DNA of 64,000 bases from Panopea generosa (GCA_029582155.1 CM055901.1:3515482-3579481); one strand, 5' to 3'; counted from the stretch's first letter, positions 37,016 to 48,760 are shown. The notes: generated by a model from the sequence alone, not told the origin. Numbers and translations are program-made.

Positions 37016-38150
37016 AGGGAATATATCAGGGGAGGACACGCTTTAAATGTCTTAAAAGATGAAATGATTAAAAAAGTGGATAAAAAGCATAGCATTATTA
37101 TAAATAAATAAAATCCGAATGGTTAAGTATGCTAAATCAGCAAAACGTGACAAAATCGATATTTAAATTGGAGTGGTAAACTTTTGAAGTCTTGAAGCGA
37201 AATCCTAATTCTTAAATAGACACCACTTAAAAATACTGCTTGACGTCATTCGAACTCTTTGTAAGAGATTTTTTTTTACTGTATGTACGTGTAGTCCTGT
37301 ACAAGTTGCGGATCTACTTTTTAAAAACCCTCGCGTACGTTCCCTACGACAGTCTTACTGGGAAAAATCCGGGGAGCATGCCTCCGGACCCCGACTCCTA
37401 TACAAAAGTGCCTATACATCGTTCTCAGCCAAGTTGTACGGGGGCGGAGGGGATCCGGGGGCATGCTTCCCGGATTTTTTTTTCAGCTTGATTGTCGTAA
37501 GTGCCATTTTGTCTATATTTTTTATGTTTTTAAGGGCCTGGTTATCTCCTTAATATTCACCTATAATCAAATAAATCGACAGGTTGATTGACTTACATAA
37601 AGGGGAAAGTAAAGTAGCCTTCTGTCTCATGGTTTCTAGTATCTACAGTCCTTACACTGTCTATACTATTTGTTTACCACCGCCCACCCCCAGCACCGCA
37701 CCCACTTTTTATATAAACAAATATAGGCACGTGCCTACAGTGCCTTTAGGAAGCTACGCCCCTGGCCAAATAAACGCCTTGATTTTATTGAAGTTCACTA
37801 TGTTTCTATTGGAAAATGTGAGTGCCCGTTTATGTTTTGTTGGTCACCTCCAAACTGGAATCCTGGATCTGCACCTATGAAAAACAATCATATTGAAATC
37901 AATATGAAATCAAATGACCCATTTAATACGTTACAAACTATGATACAGCGGGGAATCTAATTTAGTCTAACCGGGCTAGGCGCCTAACCGAAATGAGGAA
38001 ATACCTTTTTTAATATCTTATTTTTAATATCTAATTTTGGCATGTTTAAATCCTTTTGGCAGTACAAGTTTAGTGAGCATATCTAGGAATGATCTATTGG
38101 AAAAATATGTTTTTAGCCAATTCTAAAAGTTTGAAAAAATGCTGATAAAT
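37016..38150 (+). repeat. Dispersed repeat D, copy 2, with element G inside
   Basis: Its flanks match copies 1 and 3 (AATAAATAAAATCCGAATGG, CTGCTTGACGTCATTCGA, ATCTAATTTAGTCTAACC). About 470 bp of element-G sequence (37,290-37,765) splits it. The 32-bp array stops just before this copy and resumes just after (38,150-38,320), so D appears to have landed within the array. Confidence 0.8.
37330..37765. mobile_element. Rearranged element G
   Basis: It holds one end type in plus orientation (GGGGAGCATGCCTCCGGACC, then CTATACATCGTTCTCAGCC) and the other end type inverted at the right (TAGGCACGTGCCTACAG, then AAGCTACGCCCCTGG). Compared with the copy at 40.87 kb, the two ends are not in a consistent order, so this is a composite or rearranged copy. 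A G/C-rich inverted pair GGGGATCCGG and CCCGGATT is also present. The 83- and 98-codon frames here are repeat-derived. Confidence 0.6.
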
Positions 38151-38320
38151 TCCATTTAAACCCTACAAAAATATCCCGGAAATACGTTAAACTTCACTAA
38201 AAGTATTCACTAAAGACGTTAACTCTACAAGTATCCCAGAAAGACACCAAACTTCACTAAATTATCCCCGTAAGATCTTATACTTCACTTAAAATCTCCC
38301 GAGAAGATATTTAACTGTAA
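38150..38320. repeat. 32-bp array, block 5
   Basis: Four or five diverged units (ACGTTAAACTTCACTAAA, AGTATTCACTAAAG) directly after repeat D. Confidence 0.7.
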
Positions 38321-38784
38321 ACACATAACTGCGGGAAAAAAAACGCAGAAAAGCGACGGGGATTGGTTTTAACATCTTAATGCAAACACACTTTTTAAAA
38401 AAATCATTAAAAATACAATAACAGCACGACAGTATCTTAATTTCCATTTGTGAACGAACTTAATGAAATGTTTAGCCTTTATAGTTCTTCATTGCTTTCA
38501 CACAACAAGTTGTTTTGTAAATTGATAACGTAAACATACGGTAAAGAATATAAAACAGGCTGGGTGTATGAGTTTTACTTTGACATACTTGTTCAGTTTT
38601 AACTTAAATTGTGGTTACATTATTGGAATGATTTTAATACACATGTTTACACATCGCGTGTTGATGCATTTATCCAGATAGCTGCGTCGTTATGATTATT
38701 TCCAGTCTAAAGCTATATTAGCAGGCCTGCTATAGAAAAGATTAATGTTGTACTTTACTATTTAGCATTGTTGTATTAAATAAA
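38321..38784. other. No gene seen
   Basis: AT-rich unique sequence with no recognised repeat or exon. Confidence 0.4.
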
Positions 38785-39065
38785 GCCGGGTCCGATTTGC
38801 TCAGTCTGTTACCCGTCTGACTTTCAATCCAGGGGTCGTGAGTTCAAATCCCTGCCCGGCAACAGTCTCCGTGATGATTGATATACGACATTGTGTCTCA
38901 TTATCATTCGTCTCTCACCGCTGATTCAAGTGGGGAAGTTACTTGCGGAGATGTACTGGTTAACCTTTCAGAATCCCAGGAAACAGTGGTTAGGTTAACT
39001 GATCGTCTGTTAGCCCTCGATGGCATAAAATGACGCTAATTATTCAGTCAGTCGATCATGTATTC
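38785..39065 (+). mobile_element. tRNA-derived SINE, family 1, copy 2
   Basis: The tRNA-like head has GATTTGCTCAGTCTG (A box) and GGGTCGTGAGTTCAAATCC (B box, 38,833-38,851). The body is shared with 16.8-17.1 kb (CAACAGTCTCCGTGATGATTG, CCAGGAAACAGTGGTTAGG, GTTAACTGATCGTCTGTTAG, then ATTCAGTCAGTCGATCA). The two copies are in opposite orientation. Confidence 0.88.
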
Positions 39066-40124
39066 AATAAACTATCATTTCTACACCAACATTTCGAAGA
39101 AGCGGGGCTGGATATACGTATCCCATTTATATACGCTAGTAAGGGTATTGAATCCAATCTAGCTATGACTCCAATGATAAACCAATACAGAACATTCTTA
39201 CCTTGTTTTTCAATTATATTTCAACAGTTTGATCACTTTTAAACAGAAAATGAACAAATTTATTGATTTATTAACATATATAAACCGATAGAAATAACAG
39301 CAGATCTGATATAAAAATGTATTCAATATTTAAAAACTTTCGTTTTAAACGAGTCAATTGTAGTTTGCGCTTTGTTTGTCATTCAGTCGGGCATGTCGGC
39401 TGATATTCTTATTACTTTGAAGTGTTCATGGTTCGTCTTGATAAGCTTTTGACCCCTTTTCATTTCGGTTTCGGTAGGTCAAATTATCAAGGAGATCGTT
39501 ACTATTTATAGAAATCTAGTTTTCATCTGATATTTTGAGAACAGATTGGCTGAGGTCCTAAGGGGTATTTTGCTTTATTTCCAAAGAAACCAGGTAACCA
39601 ACAATGGACGGGGATGGACATGCATGTTTTACAATGATCTCCTGTCACTTCATGTAACAAATTCAGTGCCCTTTTGGCTGTAATACGAGTTTCCAAATTA
39701 AGTCAACATATGGGATATGTCAGCGTATAAATAATATTACTACTAATTACTACTAATGAAAAATGTTCTGAACACTTACATATACTCATGGGCTAATGAT
39801 AATGGGGCCTCTCGTTTTTGTAGATATATTACAGTTTAATCATGTTTTATGTTACTGTTAAGTTAAATCATATTCTATAAGATATATTATATTCAACGAA
39901 CTAGTACTACATAGACAATAATTTGTTGGTTCTAGTGAAAGATATATTGGTTCTGGTTCCAACCAGAAAGGCTTCGAGCGTGATTTGCCTAAGTTGTAAG
40001 ATCTTGTTTCACAATCAAAGTAAAATAAATACATCAAACTAAATATCATCATAATAAGAGTACCGATATAAAAGGGTATATATAAGTATATATACTTGGA
40101 TATAGCACGGTAACGATAGCGGGG
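39066..40124. other. No gene seen
   Basis: AT-rich unique sequence. No exon or repeat was recognised. Confidence 0.4.
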
Positions 40125-40345
40125 CGGTTGTCTAATGGATACAGTGTTGGCCGGGATGGGGGTGGTGTATTTGTGGGGGAGGGAAGACCTCAGAATGAAT
40201 CATAACTAGAACCACTGCCTTCCGCCAGTAACTGGCAAACTTTGTCACATAATGTTTTTGGAGCGAAAAGGACTCGAATCCACGGCCTTGGTGGCGAGAG
40301 GTAAGTGACCTTGAGACGACGCCACTGACCACTCCGGCGGTCTAG
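40125..40345 (-). mobile_element. SINE with leucine-tRNA-like head, family 4, copy 1
   Basis: The minus strand starts with a class-II tRNA-like head: GGAGTGGTCAGTGGCG, a long variable-arm-like part, then GGCCGTGGATTCGAGTCC (B box). The body has GGCGGAAGGCAGTGGTTCTA and GATTCATTCTGAGGTCTT. Copy 2 is at 53.74 kb on the plus strand. Confidence 0.78.
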
Positions 40346-40869
40346 AAGGACCCCTTTGAGTAGATTTAATTGGTATTCAACTGAAACCGACTATTCTAAT
40401 TTTAGGATTGAACCGTTTTAACCATTCGTACAGAACAGAATAGAACATTCTTAATTTTGGCTTAATCATTAATTTTTTTACTAATTCGGAAAAATATGTT
40501 TTAGCTTACTATCTTAAAAAAACAGAGTGTGTTTGAATGTGTATAGACGATGCAGTCAACAAATACAAATAAAATTGACAATTATGTAAATATCTATCGG
40601 AAGCGTTTAAATTAAGATGTTTATTACCAAATGTTGTTACAGACTAAATACTCTTATATTGCTTGGAAAGAGAGCATCATCTTATGGACACTATATCGAT
40701 TTATTAAACATTTAAAAGGTGCGAGGGAAACATTATATAATTAAACTGTATGTTATAACTTTGTTCAGATATGACACGTGTGTGCACGTGTATTTATTTT
40801 GTCATATATTTGTAATGATGACAAGCTGTAATAGTTAAAGTCAATAAAATATATCCACCTATCTTATAA
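40346..40869. other. No gene seen
   Basis: AT-rich unique sequence between a SINE and element G. Confidence 0.4.
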
Positions 40870-41206
40870 CAGGGGCATAGCTTCTATAGGCACTGTAGGC
40901 ACGTGCCTACACTTTATTCTGAGAAATCGAAAAAAAATATGCCAAAAAAATTTAATCGAAATCTGACCTCTAATCTACTTCATTTTCCCCTTTATTGAAT
41001 TAAACAAACATGAAAACGTTACATTTATTTGGTTACATAACAGTGAATTCAAGGTTGATTAAGGATATCCTTGCCCCTAGAAACATAAGAAATTTACATC
41101 AAATCGCACCCGCGACAGTCTAGATGAAAATGTTTTTCGGGGGAGCATGTCCCAGGACCCAGTACAACTGTGCTTATACATCTTTTTCAGCCAAGCTACG
41201 CCCCTG
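40870..41206. mobile_element. Element G, 337-bp TIR element
   Basis: The ends CAGGGGCATAGCTT and (reverse complement of the right end) CAGGGGCGTAGCTT match 13 of 14. Just inside the left end is the perfect 16-bp palindrome GTAGGCACGTGCCTAC. The right subterminal region has GGGGGAGCATGTCCCAGGAC. There is no transposase frame. No target duplication is obvious (AA/AA at most). Confidence 0.7.
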
Positions 41207-41267
41207 AATAGTAAACTGTTTGACCAGTGTGAAAGTAATAGCCGTGAGAGTGAATAACATGGCAAAT

Positions 41268-41800
41268 GGGAGCATATCAGGGGGGCGGGTGGGTGGGGGC
41301 ACCATACATTTATTTTTAAGTCATTGAATAATTATTGAAATGTAAAACAGCATCTGATTATAATTAATAAATAAAATCCGAATGGTTTTGTACGTCAAAT
41401 ACACCAAAACGTGACAAATCGATATTTGTATTGGAGTGGTAAATTTGAAACGGAATACACATTCTAAAAATAGACAGCACTTAAGTATACTGCTTGACGA
41501 CATTCGACTCTTTATAAGATGAAACATTTTACTTGTGAACCTGTATAGCGAATCAAACTGAAATCAAAACTTAATCATGCGATATATTTAATACGTCACA
41601 AACTATTTTGCAATTTTAAGCTGGAAATCTAATTTAGTCTAACCAAGGCGCGTTGCCCAAGTTAGGAAATTCCTTTTCAAGATATTATTTTGGCATGTCA
41701 GTGTTTATATATAGGCATGACATATTAGAATGAAATGTTTTAAACCAATTTTATGTGTTTGAAAAATCATGATAGATTCTTCTTTTAATTCAAAATGATC
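41268..41800 (+). repeat. Dispersed repeat D, copy 3
   Basis: Similarity to copies 1 and 2 starts in the G-rich CATATCAGGGGGGCGGG segment and runs through AATAAATAAAATCCGAATGG, ACATTCTAAAAATAGACAG and TTTAAGCTGGAAATCTAA to about 41,780. Unlike copy 2 it has no internal element G, which instead lies just upstream. Confidence 0.82.
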
Positions 41801-41959
41801 AGTTATGTTTTAGCATTTATAGATATATGCATATACAGTTTCATTGTTGTCGCTTTTTGTTCTAAATACCAACACGGATATTTTGAAGAAGACAATTAAA
41901 TATTTGATATTGATATTACTAATAGAAGTACCAATCCTATCTAATGGGTCGTTTTTATT

Positions 41960-42285
41960 AATCATATTATTTTCTTGCATTTTTAATTTGTTTGAAGTTT
42001 GACTCCAAAAAATAAATGTTTTTTGAATATGCTGGGTTTATAGATATACTGTTTTGGAATATATTGCTTACGCAGATCATTATAATGAGGACATATTAGA
42101 ATGAAGTGAAGCTCATCTTCTACAAAGTTTTTGTTACAAAGTATACATTTCCTTTCTTTTATATCTATTTTTCTGTGACGTCCGATGTCTATGCACAAAC
42201 TGTGAAATGACACTTTCATTTTAGCTATTCTATTTCTATATGTTTTGTTGTTCAATTTTAAAAGCACTCTCATAATATTTGGTTA
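41960..42285 (-). pseudogene. LINE C-terminal fragment with zinc knuckle
   Basis: The minus frame 42,273-41,983 (96 codons) contains KCILCNKNFVEDELHFILIC, the CxxC...H...C knuckle with the VEDE(L/F)HF signature found at the very C-terminus of many molluscan non-LTR retrotransposons. A related KCPLCN...GEFHYLLEC lies at 62.65 kb. Everything upstream in the element is absent. The fragment lies about 180 bp before the RGS exon, in reverse orientation, so it would be intronic. Confidence 0.78.
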
Positions 42286-42463
42286 GTGTGTTAAATATTT
42301 TTGTTTAAAATCAACAAAGAGTAGGTAAGAATAGTTTCATGCCAAAGTTTCGCAATTTTTAACTTATCAAATAAAATCCTTCCAATAAGAAATCTCTGAA
42401 TAATCAGTCTAAACATAAACGAAAACAAAAAAAACGTACAAATATCTTTTTATCTCGTTTCAG

Positions 42464-42639
42464 ATGAACACGGTTATGAACAGACAGTCTGGAACTTCAA
42501 ATGAGAACGATATTAGAATGAGAAATAGCCGTGCTGGCGCCTCTAATAACGACACCCCTCCATCAAGTCCCGCACAGACGGACGAACGAGCGTCTCGGGC
42601 CTGCTGCTTTTGTTGGTGCTGTTGTTGTACTTGTTCATG
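42464..42639 (+). CDS. Cysteine-string exon of an Rz/A-type RGS protein (RGS17/19/20-like)
   Basis: A GTPase-activating regulator of Gi/Gz alpha subunits is expected. The exon follows a strong acceptor (CTCGTTTCAG|ATG) and ends at TTCATG|GTAGAA, phase 2. Its 58 complete codons start with ATG, run through a polar N- and S-rich segment ending TPPSSPAQTDERASRA, and finish with CCFCWCCCCTCS. The next codon starts TG, so C or W follows. Human RGS17 and RGS20 have CCFCWCCCCSCSC and RGS19 has CCLCWCCCCSCSW, so the match is near-exact. In the family this string is palmitoylated and anchors the protein to membranes. The RGS domain would be in later exons; none was recognised downstream to 64,000. If intron retention occurred, the frame would stop at once (TGG TAG). 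Whether translation starts at this ATG or upstream (34,447; 19,296) is open. Confidence 0.8.
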
Positions 42640-44134
42640 GTAGAAATTACGTAACTTAGAGAAACATGTAGTAAATTTAATGAAACCAACCTCACAAATC
42701 TAGATAGGCTACCATAAATTTCTGTTCAAATGAAAATGAGATTCAATTAGCTCGGCAAATGTGGTTTACGAGATGAGGGCAATGTTTTATAAATGGTGAT
42801 TCACCTCAGTGTTTTTTCTCAGATCATTAAAACGATGCATAATTGGATAATTCTCTTTTTATCAGCAGTTATATAAAAATAATTGATGCTCATTCGATAG
42901 TCAATATTTGAGTAACAATGAAATTTAGTAAATAACCAAAATTAATGTTTATGTCATGACTAAATGTAACTAATAATTTGTTTCATGTGGAAGCAGCGCA
43001 TGTGTCGTCAAATCACATTTTTTTCGTATTGTTTGTTGAGGCCCTGGTAAATTATTTGATGAAAAGTCATTTATTTCAAAACTGAAAAGGTGTGGTTATT
43101 GGGGTTCGCGAGATATTCGGATATTTTGGTCAATAGACATATTACTAAGATCAAATGCAATCACTGAGTAAATTGAATAGTCCAATCCTAGATCTAAATT
43201 CCTCAATATATTGAGCATGAAAATTGGTCTCGAACTCAAAAAATCATACATCTGAAATCCAAATAACATAATTAGTTTAATTTTTTACCCTTTTTTCCAT
43301 TTAGAGGGTTTACAAAACAATTTAGATTTTAAGTCTGAGTCCAATTTACAGATTCTAAACATTGATGACTTTTGATCGAGAGTTTCAGTTACAGTCACAT
43401 AAAACCGTACCCCGTGACCCTTCTCAACTGGATATAATTCGAGTACTGGGATAAGGGCGTTCATACTTGGACGTCTTCCCTAAAACATATATGTTTGTAT
43501 TTTTGAAATTAAATTCTTGTCCAGAGGACTCCAACAACATATTAGGTCGAAAATAGCCGAAATTTGCTTTGAATGTTCAGTGTGGGATCTAGCTGCGGAT
43601 GTCCTATTTGAATTCCGGTTCAATGACTTTTTTTTGTCACATTTGTGAACATTTTTAATGTTGGAATAAAGGCTATTGTCTAAGCTGCATCTATTCAACC
43701 ATAGTTTGAAGTATTTATAAAAATGTTGGGGTAGTACCAGCATAATGCATAGTCATTTTGCATTCTGGTTCTGTTGCATTTGGCTGAGCCTTTGAATTTT
43801 CAGAATGGAATATCTTCTCATGCCTTTTCTTTCAAACAAACGACCATGATTTGTGAAAATTTGATGCATATAATTGATGTGCATATCCATCTTGCTATTC
43901 GGTGAAACATGTCTTGCATCAGTCCCATGACAGGTTTTTAATAATAACATTTAAGACAAGTCTAACAATGATATGAGGGGAGACATAGTTCATCACAGAA
44001 AAATAATTTCTTTTTTACTTCATTTTCATTTGCCTCCTTCAAGATATACAATTATACAATTGAAATAACCTTTTCAAAATACCGTACATTATGTTTCTGT
44101 ACAGGAAATATGTTAAACTATTTGGAAAGAATCA
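42640..44134. other. Presumed RGS intron; no further exon seen
   Basis: AT-rich sequence. Two minus-strand frames (43,480-43,743 and 43,753-43,950) have no recognised domain or splice context. No RGS-domain motif (FWLACE-type or YEDYISILSPKEVS-type) was found on the plus strand. Confidence 0.5.
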
Positions 44135-46110
44135 ATTTATCACCTTCAGTCGGGACCCACGAGAACACAAAAAACGTGGATTCACCGAAGTACCTGCTCA
44201 TTTTTGTACAGTAGTTAAACACAAAAAAAGTCCCATTAAAGGAGCGCGCGCTTTTTAATTAAAATTTCAGTACCTTATTAAATTGAATATTTACATGACC
44301 AAAACCCTCAAAAATGCAATACAAGTTTGAGAATATATTGGAACATGACGCAATGTATAAATATACGAGATTAAAATCTTCTGGGATTTGATATTTCTAA
44401 CGCCGTCGACTAGTTTGTAATTTTGGTGGTTTATTTTTTGAAATGTAAAATTGACAAAACTTCAAAAGGTGCAGCAAAAATGGGTATCTTCAAATTTTCT
44501 TTAAATTTTTTAATATAGATAGTTTATTGTCTGAACAACCATTTTTGAAAAAAATAGATACCAGACAAACGTTGTATTTTCACTGCACCTTTTGAAATAT
44601 AGTACCCATGAGATTTGATAGTAGCTTCGACACCATGCAGAAAATCACTGCAACAAACCCATTAGAATAAACACAAATTTTGCTATTTTAATAAAATGTG
44701 TTAATAAACTAAAAAATATACAAAATTGGTCAAAAACAATTTCGATCGACAATTCTATATATAGCTTTACACTGGAACAACGGGATCCCCATAGTTTGTT
44801 GACTTTGGAAGACACGCCATTTTTGTTTACTTATTTTGACATGGAGGAAGCAACAAATATGAATTTGCTTCGCTATTTCTACAAAAAAAAGGCTCGTGAA
44901 TGCTTTTGTAATAGTTTCTGATGATGGATTATTATAAACAATAAGGTAAGTGTGAGTTTTATTTGTTTAATTTATTAGAAACATTAATTTTAATGCGGCC
45001 ATGTGATTAGTGATTGCCGTAAGATCTGATTTGTCGAAAGGGCAGCAGTATTCTATTTATTTTTTTGGCGAAAAAAGCAAAGATAATTGTGAGTAGATAT
45101 TCATGTCCATTATGGAAGGCATATTGTTTATCCCCGTATATTTTAGAGAAATGTCGAATAATTCGGCCTCGAGTTATTTGAAGCTAACCCATTGTGAGAA
45201 ACTGTTCAATTTCATTTTTTTAATCCGTGTAAAAACGATTTATTTCTTAATGAGTACACGGTGTTTCAGTTTAGAAATGTATTTGTAGTATTCATGCATC
45301 ATTTAGTACATAAATATATAGCTAAATGCTTATATATATATCTCTTTGTTAATAAGACAACTGGGCCGATTGAATATGCCATGGCATCATTTAAAGGGGT
45401 GTCTCGAAAGTAACTCAAGGTTTTTTTGGCTCAACTTAGCCGAAGGCTCACAGGTTAGCTTTTGTGATCGCCTGGTGTCCGTCGTCTGTCGTCCGCCGTC
45501 CGTCATCTATCGTCCTTCGTTAACTTTTAGCTTTTAACAACTTCTCCTGCTTGTGTTTGAAACTCATAAGCATATTTATTGTGCTGGAACTGCGGATTGT
45601 TTCATGCCCAATAGTATAGTCTGATGCTTTAGTTTGGAACCGTTCTCAAACATTACAGGTTAGTTTTGTGCTGGAAATGAATTTTTATCTTAGTTCGAAG
45701 ACTTAGGTTTTGAACAGTCTCCAAACGTTTAGGCAGCTATAGTAAAAACTTCAAAAGCTTTTTGTCAGAATCTACTGACCTGATTTTGATGTAATTTCAC
45801 TGACATTTTCCATGGATGAACCTCTAAGTTTGAACTCGTCTACGCATCTGTTACATCTTCAAAACAAATAAATATTCTAACTACTTGCCCATCTCATCTT
45901 TTTGTAATTTTGAGTGTACATGTATTATATAAGCTACTTAAGTTGGGTGACTCAAGGTCAGTCAGGTGAGCGATATAGGGCCATCTTGACCTTTTTGTTT
46001 TTTGTTCCTCTGTTTATTTTCTGAAACAGTATTATTTGCATTGACTTTTAATTCGTTATATGAATTAAATTCATCATGGTAATTTTGCAATATGATTTAT
46101 TAGGGTAAAG
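44135..46110 (+). repeat. Dispersed repeat E, copy 2, with nested bivalve-type repeat
   Basis: This is the inverted partner of 22,335-23,885. The flanking arms match; the nested element at 45,425-46,010 is far more complete here than in copy 1. Large frames are absent. Confidence 0.88.
45425..46010 (+). repeat. Nested bivalve-type dispersed repeat
   Basis: The left end has TAGCCGAAGGCTCACAGG and a run of CGTC/GTCC words; the right end has GTCAGTCAGGTGAGCGATAT. The last 250 bp are nearly the same as 5,600-5,850 (ATCTACTGACCTGATTT, CTACGCATCTGTTACATC). A fragment of the same element sits at the matching place in repeat E copy 1. Confidence 0.85.
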
Positions 46111-46214
46111 CTATATTTTAATCATTTCTTTTTTAATTTTTAGTCATGGTAATTTTGCAATATGATTTATTAGGGTAAAGCTATATTTTAATCATTTCTT
46201 TTTTAATTTTTAGT
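46075..46214. repeat. Perfect 70-bp tandem duplication
   Basis: Two adjacent identical 70-bp copies begin CATGGTAATTTTGCAATATG at 46,075 and 46,145. No difference was seen, so the duplication is recent or an assembly artefact. Confidence 0.92.
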
Positions 46215-46889
46215 TTTTAGTTTTTTAAGTGTAAAATATACAATAATAATCTCTAGTATTGATGAAATGTAACATTTCAAAAAACATAACTACAGTATAT
46301 GTCACTTACCTCAAACCACACTGCTTTGTTTACTTGAGGTGAAAGTAAATTAGAAATTCCTGTTCCTGTTTAAGTTATGCATTCCTTGTATCTTAGGGCT
46401 ACTGTATAATTTTTGAAATGTTATTGATCTTTGCAAATGGGAAATAGTATTAAATCTTTGATTTAGCATGACAGGAATAAGAAAGATGTAGAAAAGGAGA
46501 TATTTTTTACAAACAAAATTTATTTTGGTGTTGGTAAAGGGAGCTCAAGCATGCTTAACAAAGAAACATTTTGAACAATTTGAAAATATCAGTATACCAA
46601 AATAATTTTGATTAAGAAATTTATAAATGAATTTTCTTTTATTAAGAAATAGAAAACAATCAGTAATAATATTAAATGTCCCTATCTCTGATATATTTTC
46701 AACGTTTGATGTACAAAAAAATTGGATACATATTGTTTTTTTAAGAAATCCAATTAAGAATGTAATGAATTAATACATAAAATATATTTTTCAGTGTTTG
46801 ATGGAATGTGGGAACCTCAAATAAATACATAAGTTGTTATATTCCATGTTTGGTGATCTCATACAAACACACACATACATTTAAATATT

Positions 46890-47135
46890 TACTTTATCAA
46901 TGTGTGGGTCAATGTAGTGTAGTGACTGTGATTGTAGTTTTGACTTCTCACGCCAGAGTTGCGGGTTCAATCCCCAACTTAACCCGAAGCAGACTCAAGA
47001 GAGATTTCATATATTAAGCTTTGAGCTTTCTTTGCAATCGAGCTAAAATAAATTAGTATAAAGTAAGGGTTCAATGCTCACTAGAAATTAAGTGTGTGTT
47101 GTGTCCTTGGGCAAGTTATTTGATCAGTATTTGCT
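46890..47135 (+). mobile_element. tRNA-derived SINE, family 5, copy 1
   Basis: A B-box-like GTTGCGGGTTCAATCCCC lies at about 46,959-46,976. The body has TTTCTTTGCAATCGAGCTAA and the 3' part has GTGTCCTTGGGCAAGTTATT. A fragment of the same body is at 57.97 kb. Confidence 0.65.
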
Positions 47136-47524
47136 TATAACTAGAGTTGAGATATTTATTTTGATAATTGCCATGAAAATTTATTTTACAATCAATGTAA
47201 TTATATAAGCATATATTTTGGAATAAGTTTTTCAGTGATCAGTAATGAAATTATTAATTAAATGATTTACTTGTATGCCTTTTTTGTGAAATCCAGAGAT
47301 ACATGATTTATAAAATTATTTGTGTTACTGTACCTCTGAATTGTATTCATAAAAACAAAACAAACTATACCAGAAACATAATAACTACTTTCTGAACTTT
47401 GAATCATAGACATTTTTGTATTGAATTTGTGTCAAACTTTATCTAAGTGTTTAGTATCCCTTTCAAAAAAAAAATATAGTTATATCACAACAATGTCTAT
47501 TGGAGTCAGTATTATGTAAAGTTA

Positions 47525-47765
47525 TGTAAATGCTGCCACGCTGGTTTATTATGCCGCAGACACATGGTATGATTCCCCATCAAGTCAAATTATACTGACA
47601 CTGGGGTGACCAGGCCTAGAAATATCCTCTAAATGCTAAAAACAAAATGATGAAGCCTCAAATACCATTTTCCAAGTCTTTTGTATGACTCTGTATTGAA
47701 CCCATGACATCTGCCTTGCATGCAGATGCTCTACCCCAAGTCTAGACCTCCGCTGTAGTTCAGCT
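47525..47765 (-). mobile_element. tRNA-derived SINE, family 3, copy 2
   Basis: The minus-strand head has GGGTAGAGCATCTGC and GATGTCATGGGTTCAATAC. The plus-strand words ATGCCGCAGACACATGGTAT and AATTATACTGACACTGGG match the copy at 28.2 kb. Confidence 0.85.
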
Positions 47766-48666
47766 AAACAAAGATTTATATTCACTCTGACTAACTGGAT
47801 TGAAGTCACACTTGTTCCATAACAAAAAAAGATTATTATTCAAATAGAAATAAAGATTACATATGTCAACTTTCCATGTGCAAAAAAAAGTATCACATAC
47901 ATAAATTATAATGACATATTTAAAAAAAAAGGTTGTTTAAGTATTGCTTTTAGGGGAATTATTAATCAACTGTAAAATAAATGTAAATGTGTATGAATAA
48001 ATTTTGTACATGTAATATAATGATATTTTAATTTAACTCTTTAAATAAATTAATGAATGATACCAGCTTCTTACAAAGGTGACCTTCACATTGTCAATAT
48101 TTATTTTTAGCTAAACAATTCAAAGAATAAAGAGAGCAATTCTACTCTTGCATAAATATTATGAAATTGTTGCCATTGGTTGACTCAGAAATTCTGTTTA
48201 AATTTTTGCATGCAAGCACCGTCAAGTCCATATCACAACATTCATTACCACCCAATGTATTTGATTGAAACTGTACATATGGCTTTGAAACCAACTAAAT
48301 TAATCAAGTGGGATAATTCTTGTCAGATCTTTTTGCAAAATATGGCCTTTGTTTGGCATGTATTGGATTGAACATTTATACAAGGTGTTGAAGTTATGAG
48401 ACCTACTCAACGTAGTTAGTTAGATAACTCCAGCTGTCAGCTCTTGTTCATACAATCATGACACCTGCGACTAATTGACATATACATCTTATGGGAATGA
48501 AGGCCTCAATATTTAAAATTTTATTTTTCGCAGGTATCTGAAATTCAGTTTTTAATAGATAAACATACCACAGGGTAGGTAAATAAACATTTGGTGAATT
48601 ATAGTCTATAACATTAATGAAAATTTCAATGAAAAAAAACACATTTGCTATAAATATTTTTTCCAG
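47766..48666. other. No gene seen
   Basis: AT-rich unique sequence. A 63-codon frame at 48,180-48,371 and a 74-codon minus frame at 48,448-48,672 have no recognised domain. Confidence 0.4.
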
Positions 48667-48760
48667 ATTCATGTTACAGTGGAAGACTGGATATGATCAA
48701 TCACAGGATTAAGCAACATTGGGTGTTTAATGAGAGAAACTGAGGTTTCACAAGAAGATG
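48667..48760 (+). CDS. Candidate exon with 10-codon start (MRETEVSQED), phase 1
   Basis: A 94-bp block sits between a strong acceptor (ATTTTTTCCAG|ATTC) and donor (GAAGATG|GTAAAT). All three frames contain stops, so a fully coding internal exon is excluded. From the ATG at 48,730 one frame is open to the donor and leaves one base (G). Two short uORFs precede it. Splicing to the acceptor at 53,257 gives codon G|GT and continues for 17 more residues to a stop, so the pair could encode a 28-residue acidic peptide or be the end of a longer transcript. The product is unknown. The block could also be a non-coding RNA exon. Confidence 0.3.

Noticed and set aside
37240..37880. Two frames with proline-rich ends (83 and 98 codons)
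   Set aside because: They arise from GC-rich element G sequence and repeat D. The same motifs occur without a frame at 41.1 kb.
43480..43950. Two adjacent minus-strand frames (87 and 65 codons)
   Set aside because: No domain, no shared frame, no splice sites. They are ordinary chance frames in AT-rich DNA.
48180..48371. 63-codon frame with non-repetitive composition
   Set aside because: No recognised motif, no acceptor near the start, and no support beyond being open.
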